A stretch of 9,206 nucleotides of DNA from Desulfobacterales bacterium (GCA_029940345.1 JAOZRC010000177.1:1-9206); one strand, 5' to 3'; positions 1 through 7,033 are shown, counted from the first letter of the stretch. The notes: generated by a model not told the origin, from the letters alone. Made by a program: numbers and translations.

Positions 1-395
1 CCACCGCTGCCGCAAGACGGATCGCACAGGATCGGAGGATATTTTCCTTTATACAATTTCAATGAATATTTGATTATAAAATCTATTATGTAATCCGGTG
101 TATATACAGCACCTTCCGATCTCTTTCTGTCCAAATCAATCTGATTTTCAAAAACAGATTCCATTTCTTTAAGCGAAATATTTGAGAAAGACGCATTTAT
201 TCGATCATACAAATGTGCATCTTGATACCGCTGATACCTTCTACATTCATAAGTTGTGTTAATCCGGTCAGATTTAATCCCATTTGTATTGATAAAAAAT
301 TGAATAAAGCTGGCTATGATTTCATTCGTTGCAGCTTCGTTTTTATATTCACTAATTTTTTTCTTAATTATTTTAGAGGTCAGAACATTTTGCAT
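1..395 (-). CDS. DNA N6-adenine methyltransferase, N-terminal part (runs off window)
   Basis: This is an open frame of about 131 codons that leaves the window at base 1, so only the N-terminus is visible. Near residues 93-98 it carries EGAVYTP, the segment that precedes the S-adenosylmethionine site in Eco57I/HsdM-type N6-adenine methyltransferases. At the edge it reads CDPSCGSGG, matching motif I (D-P-x-C-G-S-G) of that class. The catalytic NPPY motif and any specificity or nuclease domain lie outside the window, so type IIG, type I HsdM-like or BREX-type assignments cannot be separated. The ATG at 393-395 is the first start after an in-frame stop at 405-407. A weak GAG lies upstream, and a perfect TATAAT on the minus strand at 414-419 could be a -10 box, but no good -35 is visible. 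The gene is much more AT-rich than nqr (one 60-base line has 17 G/C), which suggests separate ancestry. Family is well supported; subtype is unknown. Confidence 0.85.
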   Translation of the reverse strand, partial: MQNVLTSKIIKKKISEYKNEAATNEIIASFIQFFINTNGIKSDRINTTYECRRYQRYQDAHLYDRINASFSNISLKEMESVFENQIDLDRKRSEGAVYTPDYIIDFIIKYSLKLYKGKYPPILCDPSCGSG

Positions 396-451
396 AATAT
401 TATCTCATTTAGTATTATACTTTATTTCTCCACATCAGCTTCGTCTCCAAA

Positions 452-1675
452 TCAAAACTTATCATAAGCGATCATCTCCGGCTCCACACCAAGGCTGTCA
501 AGCATCGCTGCCACCGAATCAATCATCATGGGAGGGCCGCAAAGGTAGTATTCAATTTCGGTGGGATCTTCATGCATGTCGAGGTACGTTTCCTTGAGAC
601 AGTGGTGGATATAACAGGTCGGCCCCTTCCAATTTTCATCGGGCAGTGGGGCGGAGAGCGCCACATGGTAGTCAAAATTAGCGTGCTTTGCTTCCAATTC
701 TTTGAATTCATCGTAAAAAAACAGTTCGCGTACCGATCTGGCACCGTACCAGAAAGAGATTTTTCTTGTAGTGTTCTGAGTTTCAAGCTGATCGCGTATC
801 TGACTGCGCAATGGGGCCATGCCGGCGCCACCGCCGATAAAGCACATCTCTCTTTGGGAGTCTTTGACAAAAAAATCGCCATAAGGTCCGCTCAATGTGA
901 CTTTGTCCCCCTGTTTGAGATTGAAAATATAGGAGGATCCTTTGCCGGGAGGCGCTTCCATTGCACCCGGCGGCGGTGTGGCGATGCGGATGGTGAATCT
1001 CAATCGGTTTTTCTCCGATGGCGGGTTGGCCAGCGAATACGCCCGAAAGATCGGTTCTTCTAATGTGGCGCGCACTCCCCACAGATCGAAACGATCCCAC
1101 TCTGGTCGGAACTGTTCCGCAATTCGGGTTCTGAATTCCGTAAAAGAAAGCTCATATTCCGGGACATCAATCTGGATATAGGCTCCGGCCTTGAATTTTA
1201 ACTCATCTTGCGGATCGGTCTCCAACACCAACTCTTTGATAAAAGTTGCCACATTGGCATTGGATACAACGGTGGCATTGTACTTTTTTACATCTAATAT
1301 TTCAGGCGGCAACTGAATTCTTAGGTCTTCCTTTACCTTGAACTGACAGGCCAGATGTATATTGGCTTTGAGTTCCTTACGGTTGATATGAATCAGTTCG
1401 GTGGGTAAAAACCCCCTGGCGCCTTCATCAATTTTGCATTTGCACATCCCACAAGAGCCGCCGCCGCCACATGCGGACGGGATAAAGATGCCGTTGCCGG
1501 ACAAGGCGGACAACAGGGGCTGCGCGGCCGGCGTCAGGATCGGGTTTTCATCATTATCGTTAATGATAATCCGCCGGTCCCCTTTTTGCACCACTTGGGC
1601 TTGAACAAACAAAAGCATTCCTACGAGCAGAAAAATAAGGGAAGAAAAAATTGCGACGCTGATGAAGAAATCCAA
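452..1675 (-). CDS. nqrF: Na+-translocating NADH:quinone reductase subunit F (NADH dehydrogenase, FAD and [2Fe-2S])
   Basis: NqrF is the electron-input subunit: it oxidises NADH at the cytoplasmic face and passes electrons through FAD and a [2Fe-2S] cluster into the membrane subunits. With the TTG start chosen here the protein is 407 residues, very close to the Vibrio protein (about 408). It has one N-terminal membrane helix (about 3-26), then a ferredoxin domain with Cys69, Cys75, Cys78 and Cys110 in the usual C-x5-C-x2-C spacing. Next come the FAD motif RAYSLANPP (from 211), the nucleotide-binding GGGAGMAP (281-288) and CGPPMM (379-384). The reading frame stays open to an ATG at 1741, but those 22 extra residues are encoded by a palindromic repeat and match nothing in the family. 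AGGAG sits six bases before the TTG. It is the last gene of the operon. No terminator hairpin is evident before the methyltransferase 56 bases on. Confidence 0.96.
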   Translation of the reverse strand: MDFFISVAIFSSLIFLLVGMLLFVQAQVVQKGDRRIIINDNDENPILTPAAQPLLSALSGNGIFIPSACGGGGSCGMCKCKIDEGARGFLPTELIHINRKELKANIHLACQFKVKEDLRIQLPPEILDVKKYNATVVSNANVATFIKELVLETDPQDELKFKAGAYIQIDVPEYELSFTEFRTRIAEQFRPEWDRFDLWGVRATLEEPIFRAYSLANPPSEKNRLRFTIRIATPPPGAMEAPPGKGSSYIFNLKQGDKVTLSGPYGDFFVKDSQREMCFIGGGAGMAPLRSQIRDQLETQNTTRKISFWYGARSVRELFFYDEFKELEAKHANFDYHVALSAPLPDENWKGPTCYIHHCLKETYLDMHEDPTEIEYYLCGPPMMIDSVAAMLDSLGVEPEMIAYDKF

Positions 1676-1681
1676 TTTAAG

Positions 1682-1686
1682 CTCCT
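1682..1686 (-). promoter_or_regulatory. Ribosome binding site that fixes the TTG start of nqrF
   Basis: On the minus strand the sequence reads AGGAG, then six bases (CTTAAA), then TTG. This is the only good Shine-Dalgarno match near the nqrF N-terminus. It lies immediately beyond the end of the palindromic repeat, so the insertion appears to have left the original translation signals intact. Confidence 0.75.
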
Positions 1687-1692
1687 GTTTTC

Positions 1693-1775
1693 GTAGGGTG
1701 GGTGAAGCGTAGCGTAACCCACCATCATTCAAGCCGGTCAATACGGTGGGTTACGCTGCGCTTCACCCACCCTAC
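1693..1775. repeat. Long palindromic repeat in the nqrE-nqrF gap
   Basis: Two 31-base arms (1693-1723 and 1745-1775) are reverse complements at 30 of 31 positions and flank a 21-base loop. Each arm begins or ends with GTAGGGTGGG and itself contains GGTGGGT...ACCCACC, so it can also fold on its own. No T-run follows on either strand, so it does not look like an intrinsic terminator. It is probably a dispersed REP/MITE-like element. It fills most of the gap between nqrE and nqrF and ends six bases from the nqrF ribosome binding site, so a transcript hairpin there could affect nqrF mRNA stability or translation (inference). Confidence 0.88.
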
Positions 1776-1795
1776 CGTTCATATACCCGGCACCC

Positions 1796-2404
1796 TTATA
1801 AAGTAATTCCTGAAAAAAGCATAAATCCCATCGCCATGAGACCGCTGACGATCATGGTGATGCCAAAGCCTTGCAAGCCTTCGGGCGTGTCCGCATACCT
1901 GAGTTTGATACGGATCGCGGCCATGGAGACGATGGCAAGCATCCACCCGACGCCGGAACCGACGCCGAATGTCAGGGTTTCCAAAAAAGTGTATTCGCGC
2001 TCGGCCATAAAAAGGGATGTTCCCAAAATCGCGCAGTTCACCGCAATCAATGGCAGAAACACACCCAGGGAACCGTACAAGGCCGGCGAAAAGCGATCAA
2101 TCACCATTTCCACGGCTTGAACCAGGGCCGCGATGACGGCAATGAAGGTGATCAATTTTAAGAAACTGAGATCGGCTGTGGGCAGCCCCGCCCAGGCCAA
2201 GGCCCCCGGCTTAAGCAGATAGTGCCACACGACCCAGTTGACCGGCGCAGTGACAGACAGAACAAAGACCACCGCAAAGCCGAGTCCGATGGCGGTGTCC
2301 ATATTTTGGGACACGGCCACAAACGAACACATGCCCAGGAAATAAGCCAATAAAATATTACCGACAAATACCGAATTCAGAAAAATACTGATCAAATTTT
2401 CCAT
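1796..2404 (-). CDS. nqrE: Na+-translocating NADH:quinone reductase subunit E
   Basis: NqrE is an integral membrane subunit, 202 residues and mostly hydrophobic with about six helices. Together with NqrD it forms the core that holds an intramembrane iron centre and is thought to couple electron transfer to Na+ movement. The conserved half-helix cysteines are present: Cys26 in LGMCSF and Cys124 in AVNCAILG. The opening [20 protein letters not shown] and the segment [10 protein letters not shown] are typical of the family. The ATG at 2402-2404 is chosen because AAGGAG lies seven bases upstream; the frame extends to 2452, but that part overlaps nqrD and is not family-like. The ribosome binding site overlaps the nqrD stop codon, so the two genes are probably translationally coupled. 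The gap to nqrF is unusually wide because of the repeat. Confidence 0.96.
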   Translation of the reverse strand: MENLISIFLNSVFVGNILLAYFLGMCSFVAVSQNMDTAIGLGFAVVFVLSVTAPVNWVVWHYLLKPGALAWAGLPTADLSFLKLITFIAVIAALVQAVEMVIDRFSPALYGSLGVFLPLIAVNCAILGTSLFMAEREYTFLETLTFGVGSGVGWMLAIVSMAAIRIKLRYADTPEGLQGFGITMIVSGLMAMGFMLFSGITL

Positions 2405-2415
2405 CTGCCTACTCC

Positions 2416-3051
2416 TTAGCCCTTCTCCTTGGATAGTGCTTTTTGCAGCCACACCAAAAGTCCGATAATGATAAAAGCCGCCGGGGCCAGTTGCATGAAT
2501 CCCATATTTTCATAACCGGCGTTATAAAAGGATTGCGGGATCACCGGATAGCCCAAGAGTTTGCCGGAACCGAGAAACTCCCTGATAAACGCGACGGTAG
2601 CCAGCACCACGCCATAGCCCGCGCCGCTGCCCAGCCCGTCCAAAAAAGCTAACCCCGGCGGATTTCCCAGGGCAAAGGTTTCAGCACGCCCCATAACGAT
2701 GCAGTTGGTGATGATCAGACCGACGAAAACGGACAGTTGCTTGCTGATGTCATAAAAGAACGCTTGCAGCACTTCATCCGCCAAAATCACCAGCGTTGCG
2801 ATAACGCTCAGTTCCACAATCATGCGGATATTCCTGGGGATATGATGACGCATCAAAGAGATAATCATACTGGAAAAGGCAACCACAAAGGTCAGTGAAA
2901 GACCCATGACGATGGCTGTTTTGATTTGAACGGTGACTGCCAGGGCGGAACAGATTCCCAAAGACTGAATCGAAATCGGATTATTGCGCCCCAGCGGTTC
3001 GGTGAATGTTTTAAATGCTTGGCTGTGTGTGATTTTCATAGTGTCATCCAT
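2416..3051 (-). CDS. nqrD: Na+-translocating NADH:quinone reductase subunit D
   Basis: NqrD is a polytopic membrane subunit homologous to NqrE and RnfE, 211 residues from the chosen start. It carries the paired conserved cysteines, Cys34 in [10 protein letters not shown] and Cys117 in [11 protein letters not shown], expected to bind the intramembrane iron centre shared with Nqr[18 protein letters not shown] and REFLGSGKL are strong family signatures. Start choice is uncertain. ATG codons occur at 3054, 3051 and 3039, and a TTG at 3063 extends the frame; GGAAG about five bases before 3051 favours that ATG. The 174 bases between it and nqrC hold a large inverted repeat, so coupling to nqrC is broken. 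Confidence 0.95.
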   Translation of the reverse strand: MDDTMKITHSQAFKTFTEPLGRNNPISIQSLGICSALAVTVQIKTAIVMGLSLTFVVAFSSMIISLMRHHIPRNIRMIVELSVIATLVILADEVLQAFFYDISKQLSVFVGLIITNCIVMGRAETFALGNPPGLAFLDGLGSGAGYGVVLATVAFIREFLGSGKLLGYPVIPQSFYNAGYENMGFMQLAPAAFIIIGLLVWLQKALSKEKG

Positions 3052-3071
3052 CATTGCTTCCAACGAAAACC

Positions 3072-3217
3072 CTCGTTCCCATGCTTTGCGTGGGAATGCA
3101 GATTGGACGCTTCGCGTCCTACAGTTTCCGCCGAAATGATTTAAACGCTTTGCAACTCTGAGCTTTCAAGACGCAAAGCGTCTCGGAGTGCGTTCCCACG
3201 CAAAGCGTGGGAACAAG
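3072..3217. repeat. Composite inverted repeat with four mini-hairpins in the nqrC-nqrD gap
   Basis: The outer 29-base arms at 3072-3100 and 3189-3217 are reverse complements at 26 of 29 positions. Each arm is itself a hairpin: GTTCCCACGC-AAA-GCGTGGGAAC at 3192-3214 is a perfect 10-bp stem with a 3-base loop, and its partner at 3075-3097 has the same form with one G:T pair. Inside these lie two more mini-hairpins, GGACGC-TTC-GCGTCC (3105-3119) and AGACGC-AAA-GCGTCT (3169-3183), again in mirrored order. The layout resembles clustered REP elements (BIME-like), mobilised in some bacteria by RAYT transposases; none is seen here. The element fills almost all of the gap between nqrC and nqrD. Confidence 0.88.
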
Positions 3218-3225
3218 AAAACTTG

Positions 3226-3933
3226 TCACTTTTGAGTACTTACTTTACGCTGCCGAAAATTGATCGACACAGGTTCATATTCATGCAGGATCACTTTTAA
3301 TCCTTCAGTCAGAAATTTGCCCGTCAGCGTCGCACCGCTGATGCCATCCACAAAATTGGCTTGCTTGGGATCAGGCACCGTATCGGCAACACGCCCCTTG
3401 GCTACTCCGATTGAAACAAAGTCGCCGGTGACATCTGTGATCTGCTTACCTTTGAAATTTTTCTGAAACCAGGCCCGCTCGATTTCGCCGCCCAGACCGG
3501 GTGTCTCCGAATGTTTATAAACCGTGAATCCCGAAATGGTGGAGCCATCTTTTTCCAGCGCCATATACCCCCGGATGGGCCCCCAAAGACCACGGGTGTT
3601 AATGGGAATCACATAACATTGCGGTTGTTCGTCGACCATATATAGCCATAAGGACAGAGCCGCTTCCTGGGTTTCATTTTCCGCTAAAATCCGACCGTCG
3701 GGAGCCGCATGGAGATTCTTGATATTTTGAGTGTACAGCGTTTCAATCGCTTCCGGCGAATAACGTTTGTTCGCATCAATCAGCCCCACCGCTTTTAAGA
3801 TGTTTTTCTGCTTATCCACCACCAAATTGCGCGTTTTATAAGGTTTAAGTCCCAGGGCGGCGGCCGTGAGAAGGGTGCTGCAAATAATCGCTGTGGCAAC
3901 CGCAAACAAGACCGATTTGAGATTATCAGACAT
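3226..3933 (-). CDS. nqrC: Na+-translocating NADH:quinone reductase subunit C (covalent FMN)
   Basis: NqrC carries a covalently bound FMN on the periplasmic side and passes electrons towards NqrB. The 235-residue protein has one N-terminal membrane helix (about 7-29) followed by a soluble FMN-binding domain. The flavinylation motif SGAT is at 199-202 (DGISGATLTG), so Thr202 is the predicted phosphoester-linked residue. Other conserved segments are GLWGPIRGYMAL (115-126) and HSETPGLGGEI (141-151). It is slightly shorter than the Vibrio protein (about 257). The start ATG overlaps the end of nqrB by 8 bases, with AAGAGG upstream, indicating coupling. Attachment of FMN needs the transferase ApbE, which is not in this window. 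Confidence 0.97.
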   Translation of the reverse strand: MSDNLKSVLFAVATAIICSTLLTAAALGLKPYKTRNLVVDKQKNILKAVGLIDANKRYSPEAIETLYTQNIKNLHAAPDGRILAENETQEAALSLWLYMVDEQPQCYVIPINTRGLWGPIRGYMALEKDGSTISGFTVYKHSETPGLGGEIERAWFQKNFKGKQITDVTGDFVSIGVAKGRVADTVPDPKQANFVDGISGATLTGKFLTEGLKVILHEYEPVSINFRQRKVSTQK

Positions 3934-5104
3934 TGGCCAGCCTCTTTCTTAACCGTTGCCAGATTACAAAATAGTCCAGCAAAGGGGCAAACAGGTTCAT
4001 AAAAATGATTGCCAGCATAACGCCCTCGGCATAAGCCGGATTAAACACGCGAATCAGCACCGTAAGCGCACCGATGGCAAATCCGTAAATCCATTTGGAA
4101 GCGTTCATACCGGGTGAACTGACCGGATCAGTGGCCATAAAAATGATGCCAAAAGCAAAACCGCCCATCACCAAATGATGCCACGGATTCAATGACAACC
4201 AAGCCATCGACGTTTCGGAAGCGAGCAGATTGAGCAGATAGCCGACAGCGAGAACACCGATTACGCCGCCAATGATCGTTCGATAGGAGGCAATGCCCAC
4301 AACGATAAGCAAGGTGGCGCCAATCAGACACGCCAGCACCGATGTCGCACCCACGGAACCCGGGTATAGGCCCAAACAAAGGGTTTCAATTGGGTAGTTA
4401 GCGCTGGTCAAAGCGGTTTCAACAGTTTCCCCAGATGGGGTCAGGGCGGCCACGGCAAGCGGCGTGGCACCGCTCAAGGCATCTGCGGTTTTATCACTGA
4501 CGACTGTCCAGACTGCATCGCCTGACATACGCATCGGATAGGCAAAGAATAAAAACACCCGACCGCAAAGGGCCGGATTAAGGATATTGCGGCCGGTTCC
4601 GCCAAAGACCTCTTTGCCGATAACCACGCCAAAAGAGATGCCCACGGCAACCTGCCATAGCGGGATGGTCGGCGGCAGGGTCAGCGGAAACAGGAGACCG
4701 GTTACCAGGAAACCTTCACTGATCTCTTTTTTACGGATGATCGCAAACAGAATTTCCCAGAAAAACCCCACCGTATAAGACACAATAATCAATGGCAGAA
4801 CTGTTTGCAGTCCTGAAATGACAGCAGGAAGCAAAGCCGGATATTTTCCGGATGCCATGAGCGACTGATAACCGACGTTATAAATGCCAAAACAGAGGCA
4901 GGGCATCAGCGCCAGAATCACAAAACTCATAAAGCGTTTCAAGTCCAGGCTGTCGCGCACATGGGCATCGCTTTGGGTGGAAAGCCCCGGAATAAAGAAA
5001 AAGCTTTCAGTGGCTTCAAAAAGCGGATGGAATCTTTCAAATTTACCGCCCTGAGCAAAATGACGTCTCTGGGCGTCAAAGAGGTTTCGGATGGGCTTCA
5101 TCAT
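3926..5104 (-). CDS. nqrB: Na+-translocating NADH:quinone reductase subunit B (covalent FMN, membrane core)
   Basis: NqrB is the largest membrane subunit; it carries a covalent FMN and riboflavin and forms much of the Na+ path and quinone-reducing region. The protein has 392 residues with a cytoplasmic N-terminus (about 1-55) and roughly ten hydrophobic segments. The flavinylation motif SGAT is at 211-214, predicting FMN on Thr214. GGTGRNILNPALCGRVFLFF (168-187) and MATDPVSSPG (323-332) are family signatures shared with RnfD. The start ATG at 5102-5104 shares one base with the nqrA stop; a second in-frame ATG follows directly. It is tightly packed between nqrA and nqrC, so the first three genes look translationally linked. 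Confidence 0.97.
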   Translation of the reverse strand: MMKPIRNLFDAQRRHFAQGGKFERFHPLFEATESFFFIPGLSTQSDAHVRDSLDLKRFMSFVILALMPCLCFGIYNVGYQSLMASGKYPALLPAVISGLQTVLPLIIVSYTVGFFWEILFAIIRKKEISEGFLVTGLLFPLTLPPTIPLWQVAVGISFGVVIGKEVFGGTGRNILNPALCGRVFLFFAYPMRMSGDAVWTVVSDKTADALSGATPLAVAALTPSGETVETALTSANYPIETLCLGLYPGSVGATSVLACLIGATLLIVVGIASYRTIIGGVIGVLAVGYLLNLLASETSMAWLSLNPWHHLVMGGFAFGIIFMATDPVSSPGMNASKWIYGFAIGALTVLIRVFNPAYAEGVMLAIIFMNLFAPLLDYFVIWQRLRKRLANV

Positions 5105-6450
5105 CAGGTCAGTTCCTTGTAGTAAGCTTCCTTCGCTTGTTTAAACCGTGCGCAGAGCTCTATTTTGGAGGGACATACATACGTGCAAAGGCTGCATTCG
5201 ACACAATCAAGAAGACCATTCGCCAGGGATTCTTCAACTTCATCGGCGCGAACGCACTTATAAGTGAACTGGGGCAGAATATCCACCGGGCACACGTTGA
5301 CGCAAAAACCGCAATTGATACAGGCTCGGCGTTCCCCGTGCATCCCACAGTCTGTTTTAATATCCGACGGGTTATAAACGGATAAAAATGTATTTGAAGA
5401 ACTGGGTTTGCCGTATCCGGGACGCATAAAACCAAAGGCCTCTTTTTCATCGCCTTCGGCAATCAGGGTCAACGCATTTTCATAAAAACCCATATAGCTG
5501 TCAATTTCGCTCGTGTATCCCCTGAACAGGCCGCCTACAATGAAACGCGCGCCGGCAGCCGCTTGCCCATCGTGACAGCCTCCCAAAGTTGCCAGCGGAA
5601 TGCCTGTACGTGTTATAAAATGCTTGTTGGCATGCGCCAGATTGCCGCCTGAAACCATAATCCGTTCGATGGGGTAACGGCCGGTTTCAAAAAAACGGGC
5701 CAAGTGAAGCAAATCCTGGCCGTCAATATACCATGACCGGTTTTCATCAGATGATTTTTTGCTATGATACAGTTGAACACCGGGATCATCCACCGGATAA
5801 GCGCCCTTGCAGGTGTGCGTGATCAGGTGTTTCAAGGCCTTGACCACGGGTGCTTTGCCTGGCGGTCGCGTCACGTAAACATGGGGCGTTAGTTTGCGTA
5901 ACAGATTGATGCCGCTTTCAAAAAGGTCAGTGGCGTTTCGGAGATAGACTTGGGATTGAGGCAGAAACGGCTCACTGGCGCCCAGGTTGACAAAAATACC
6001 GGGAACCGGTTCTTCAGGGTTGGCAATATCTCGAAAGGGAAGTGCTTTGATAAATGGCCAGACGCCGCCATCTTGCATCGCCTTAATCAGGTCATCCCGG
6101 GTGGCCGCTTCGATATCCTGGGCGGTCAATGAGGTGAATTGAACATGTTCCTCGTTGTCATCCAGGCGGATCACAATCGCTTTGATGATGCGCCGCGGAC
6201 CGAAACAGATTTCATCAACCACACCGCCGCCGGGAGATCCGAATTGAATTGCCGGTCGGCGTTTGTCTTCAAAAAGGGGTGTTCCGATTTTCACCCGATC
6301 ACCGATTTTCACTTTCAACCGGGGCTTTACAAACGGTATTCTGGCGGGCAGCATCGCCACACTGGCAGGCGTTGCCAACCTATCCAGGTCAAGAGAAGGC
6401 TTTCCGGCAATCTTGAGTTTACAGCCTTTTGGCGTCTTCACTGTAATCAT
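5104..6450 (-). CDS. nqrA: Na+-translocating NADH:quinone reductase subunit A, with two ferredoxin-type cysteine motifs
   Basis: NqrA is the cytoplasmic subunit linked to quinone binding and is homologous to RnfC. This copy has 448 residues, the usual NqrA length (about 446). The N-terminal region includes a barrel-sandwich-like stretch, KPRLKVKIGDRVKIGTPLFE (42-61). The middle carries VNLGASEPFLPQ (154-165) and the conserved VSGGNLAHANKHFITRTGIP (266-285). The C-terminus is unusual. It holds two complete CxxCxxCxxxCP motifs, at Cys377/380/383/387 and Cys416/419/422/426, which normally bind [4Fe-4S] clusters. The Vibrio protein, as I recall it, keeps only a remnant of the second motif. First-gene position, Nqr length and the full nqrABCDEF order argue against RnfC. 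The ATG has AAGGA six bases upstream. It heads the operon; its promoter was not identified. Confidence 0.94.
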   Translation of the reverse strand: MITVKTPKGCKLKIAGKPSLDLDRLATPASVAMLPARIPFVKPRLKVKIGDRVKIGTPLFEDKRRPAIQFGSPGGGVVDEICFGPRRIIKAIVIRLDDNEEHVQFTSLTAQDIEAATRDDLIKAMQDGGVWPFIKALPFRDIANPEEPVPGIFVNLGASEPFLPQSQVYLRNATDLFESGINLLRKLTPHVYVTRPPGKAPVVKALKHLITHTCKGAYPVDDPGVQLYHSKKSSDENRSWYIDGQDLLHLARFFETGRYPIERIMVSGGNLAHANKHFITRTGIPLATLGGCHDGQAAAGARFIVGGLFRGYTSEIDSYMGFYENALTLIAEGDEKEAFGFMRPGYGKPSSSNTFLSVYNPSDIKTDCGMHGERRACINCGFCVNVCPVDILPQFTYKCVRADEVEESLANGLLDCVECSLCTYVCPSKIELCARFKQAKEAYYKELT

Positions 6451-6497
6451 AAATTATCCTTACGTCCCAATTGAAGTTTAAAGCTTGAAGTGAAAAG

Positions 6498-6723
6498 TTT
6501 CGACCTGTGAAGTTGATTTTTCCGTAGGGTGGGCATCGCTGGAAACCAAACATGGTTACTGCACCAATTTTTGCCAGCGATGCCCACCGTTGACTAAAAA
6601 GTCGGTGGGCAAAGGCCGTTTGATTTAACAAAATACGTCGCTTTGCCTACTGATCGTTAATAAACCGAGTGAGTGCCAAACCGTTGCTGACCCTACATTT
6701 TATGTCAACCGCACAGGTTGAAA
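6498..6723. repeat. Nested inverted-repeat (MITE-like) element upstream of nqrA
   Basis: The outer ends match in inverted orientation: 6498-6516 against 6705-6723, 16 of 19 positions, sharing ACCTGTG and GTTGA. Inside these, GTAGGGT (6524-6530) mirrors ACCCTAC (6690-6696). Two internal hairpins follow: a perfect 15-bp stem GGTGGGCATCGCTGG (6528-6542) with 6574-6588, and GTGGGCAAAG (6605-6614) with 6641-6650 (9 of 10). It has no coding capacity, and no convincing target duplication was found. Its GTAGGGTGGG head is shared with the nqrE-nqrF repeat. An alternative is that a 173-base element (6524-6696) inserted into an older palindrome. Any nqr transcript starting upstream of it would carry it in the leader. 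Confidence 0.8.
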
Positions 6724-6854
6724 AGTTTAAAGTTACTTCATAACATATTCGCTTGGTCTTAGCCTCTGGTATTGAAACTGACGAAATAAACACATATTTT
6801 CATATACGATTTAATGTTAAAGTGCAATCAGTAATTCAAGAACAAGACTGTTGT

Positions 6855-6892
6855 ATTATGACACATTGTGATACATAATTGTCCCATAATTG
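6855..6892. promoter_or_regulatory. Operator-like dyad and paired direct repeats
   Basis: ATTATG (6855-6860) and CATAAT (6874-6879) form an inverted pair enclosing CACA-T-TGTG (6862-6870), the two dyads centred within a base of each other. CATAATTG occurs twice, at 6874 and 6885, eleven bases apart, close to one helical turn. This suits a dimeric regulator. The TTGTGA half (6866-6871) recalls Rex- or CRP-type sites, but the second half does not match either consensus, so no regulator is named. Confidence 0.3.
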
Positions 6893-7004
6893 AAAAATGA
6901 AACGATCTCATCACTGAATTATCACTAAAAAGGGCTGATTTTAGCATTTATTATGATTATTGGTTTGGCATGATTCTTGAATATCAGAGTTAAAGGAATT
7001 GGAA

Positions 7005-7033
7005 TTGATTTATGAATTATAATATAGTATTCT
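7005..7033 (+). promoter_or_regulatory. Possible sigma-70 promoter for gltA
   Basis: TTGATT (7005-7010) and TATTCT (7028-7033) are 17 bases apart, each matching 4 of 6 consensus positions. A perfect TATAAT lies within the spacer (7018-7023) and could be the real -10, but no matching -35 is placed for it. Either choice leaves a leader of about 55-65 bases before the gltA start. Confidence 0.35.

Noticed and set aside
213..597. Two overlapping plus-strand open frames of 84 and 93 codons
   Set aside because: They lie opposite the methyltransferase start and the nqrF end, show no family signature, and have unlikely composition.
2405..2452. N-terminal extension of nqrE
   Set aside because: It overlaps nqrD, is unlike known NqrE starts, and the internal ATG has a clear AAGGAG.
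3072..3217. CRISPR-like or terminator reading of the clustered hairpins
   Set aside because: Units are mirrored pairs without regular spacers, and no T-run follows on either strand.
6703..6708. Perfect TTGACA on the minus strand upstream of nqrA
   Set aside because: At 17 bases spacing the -10 position reads AACGGT, which is not a usable match, and the hexamer lies in the arm of the inverted repeat.
6965..6981. Sigma-54-like TTGGCATG-N4-TTGAA upstream of gltA
   Set aside because: The essential GC of the -12 element is GA, so the match is probably chance; no activator site was seen.
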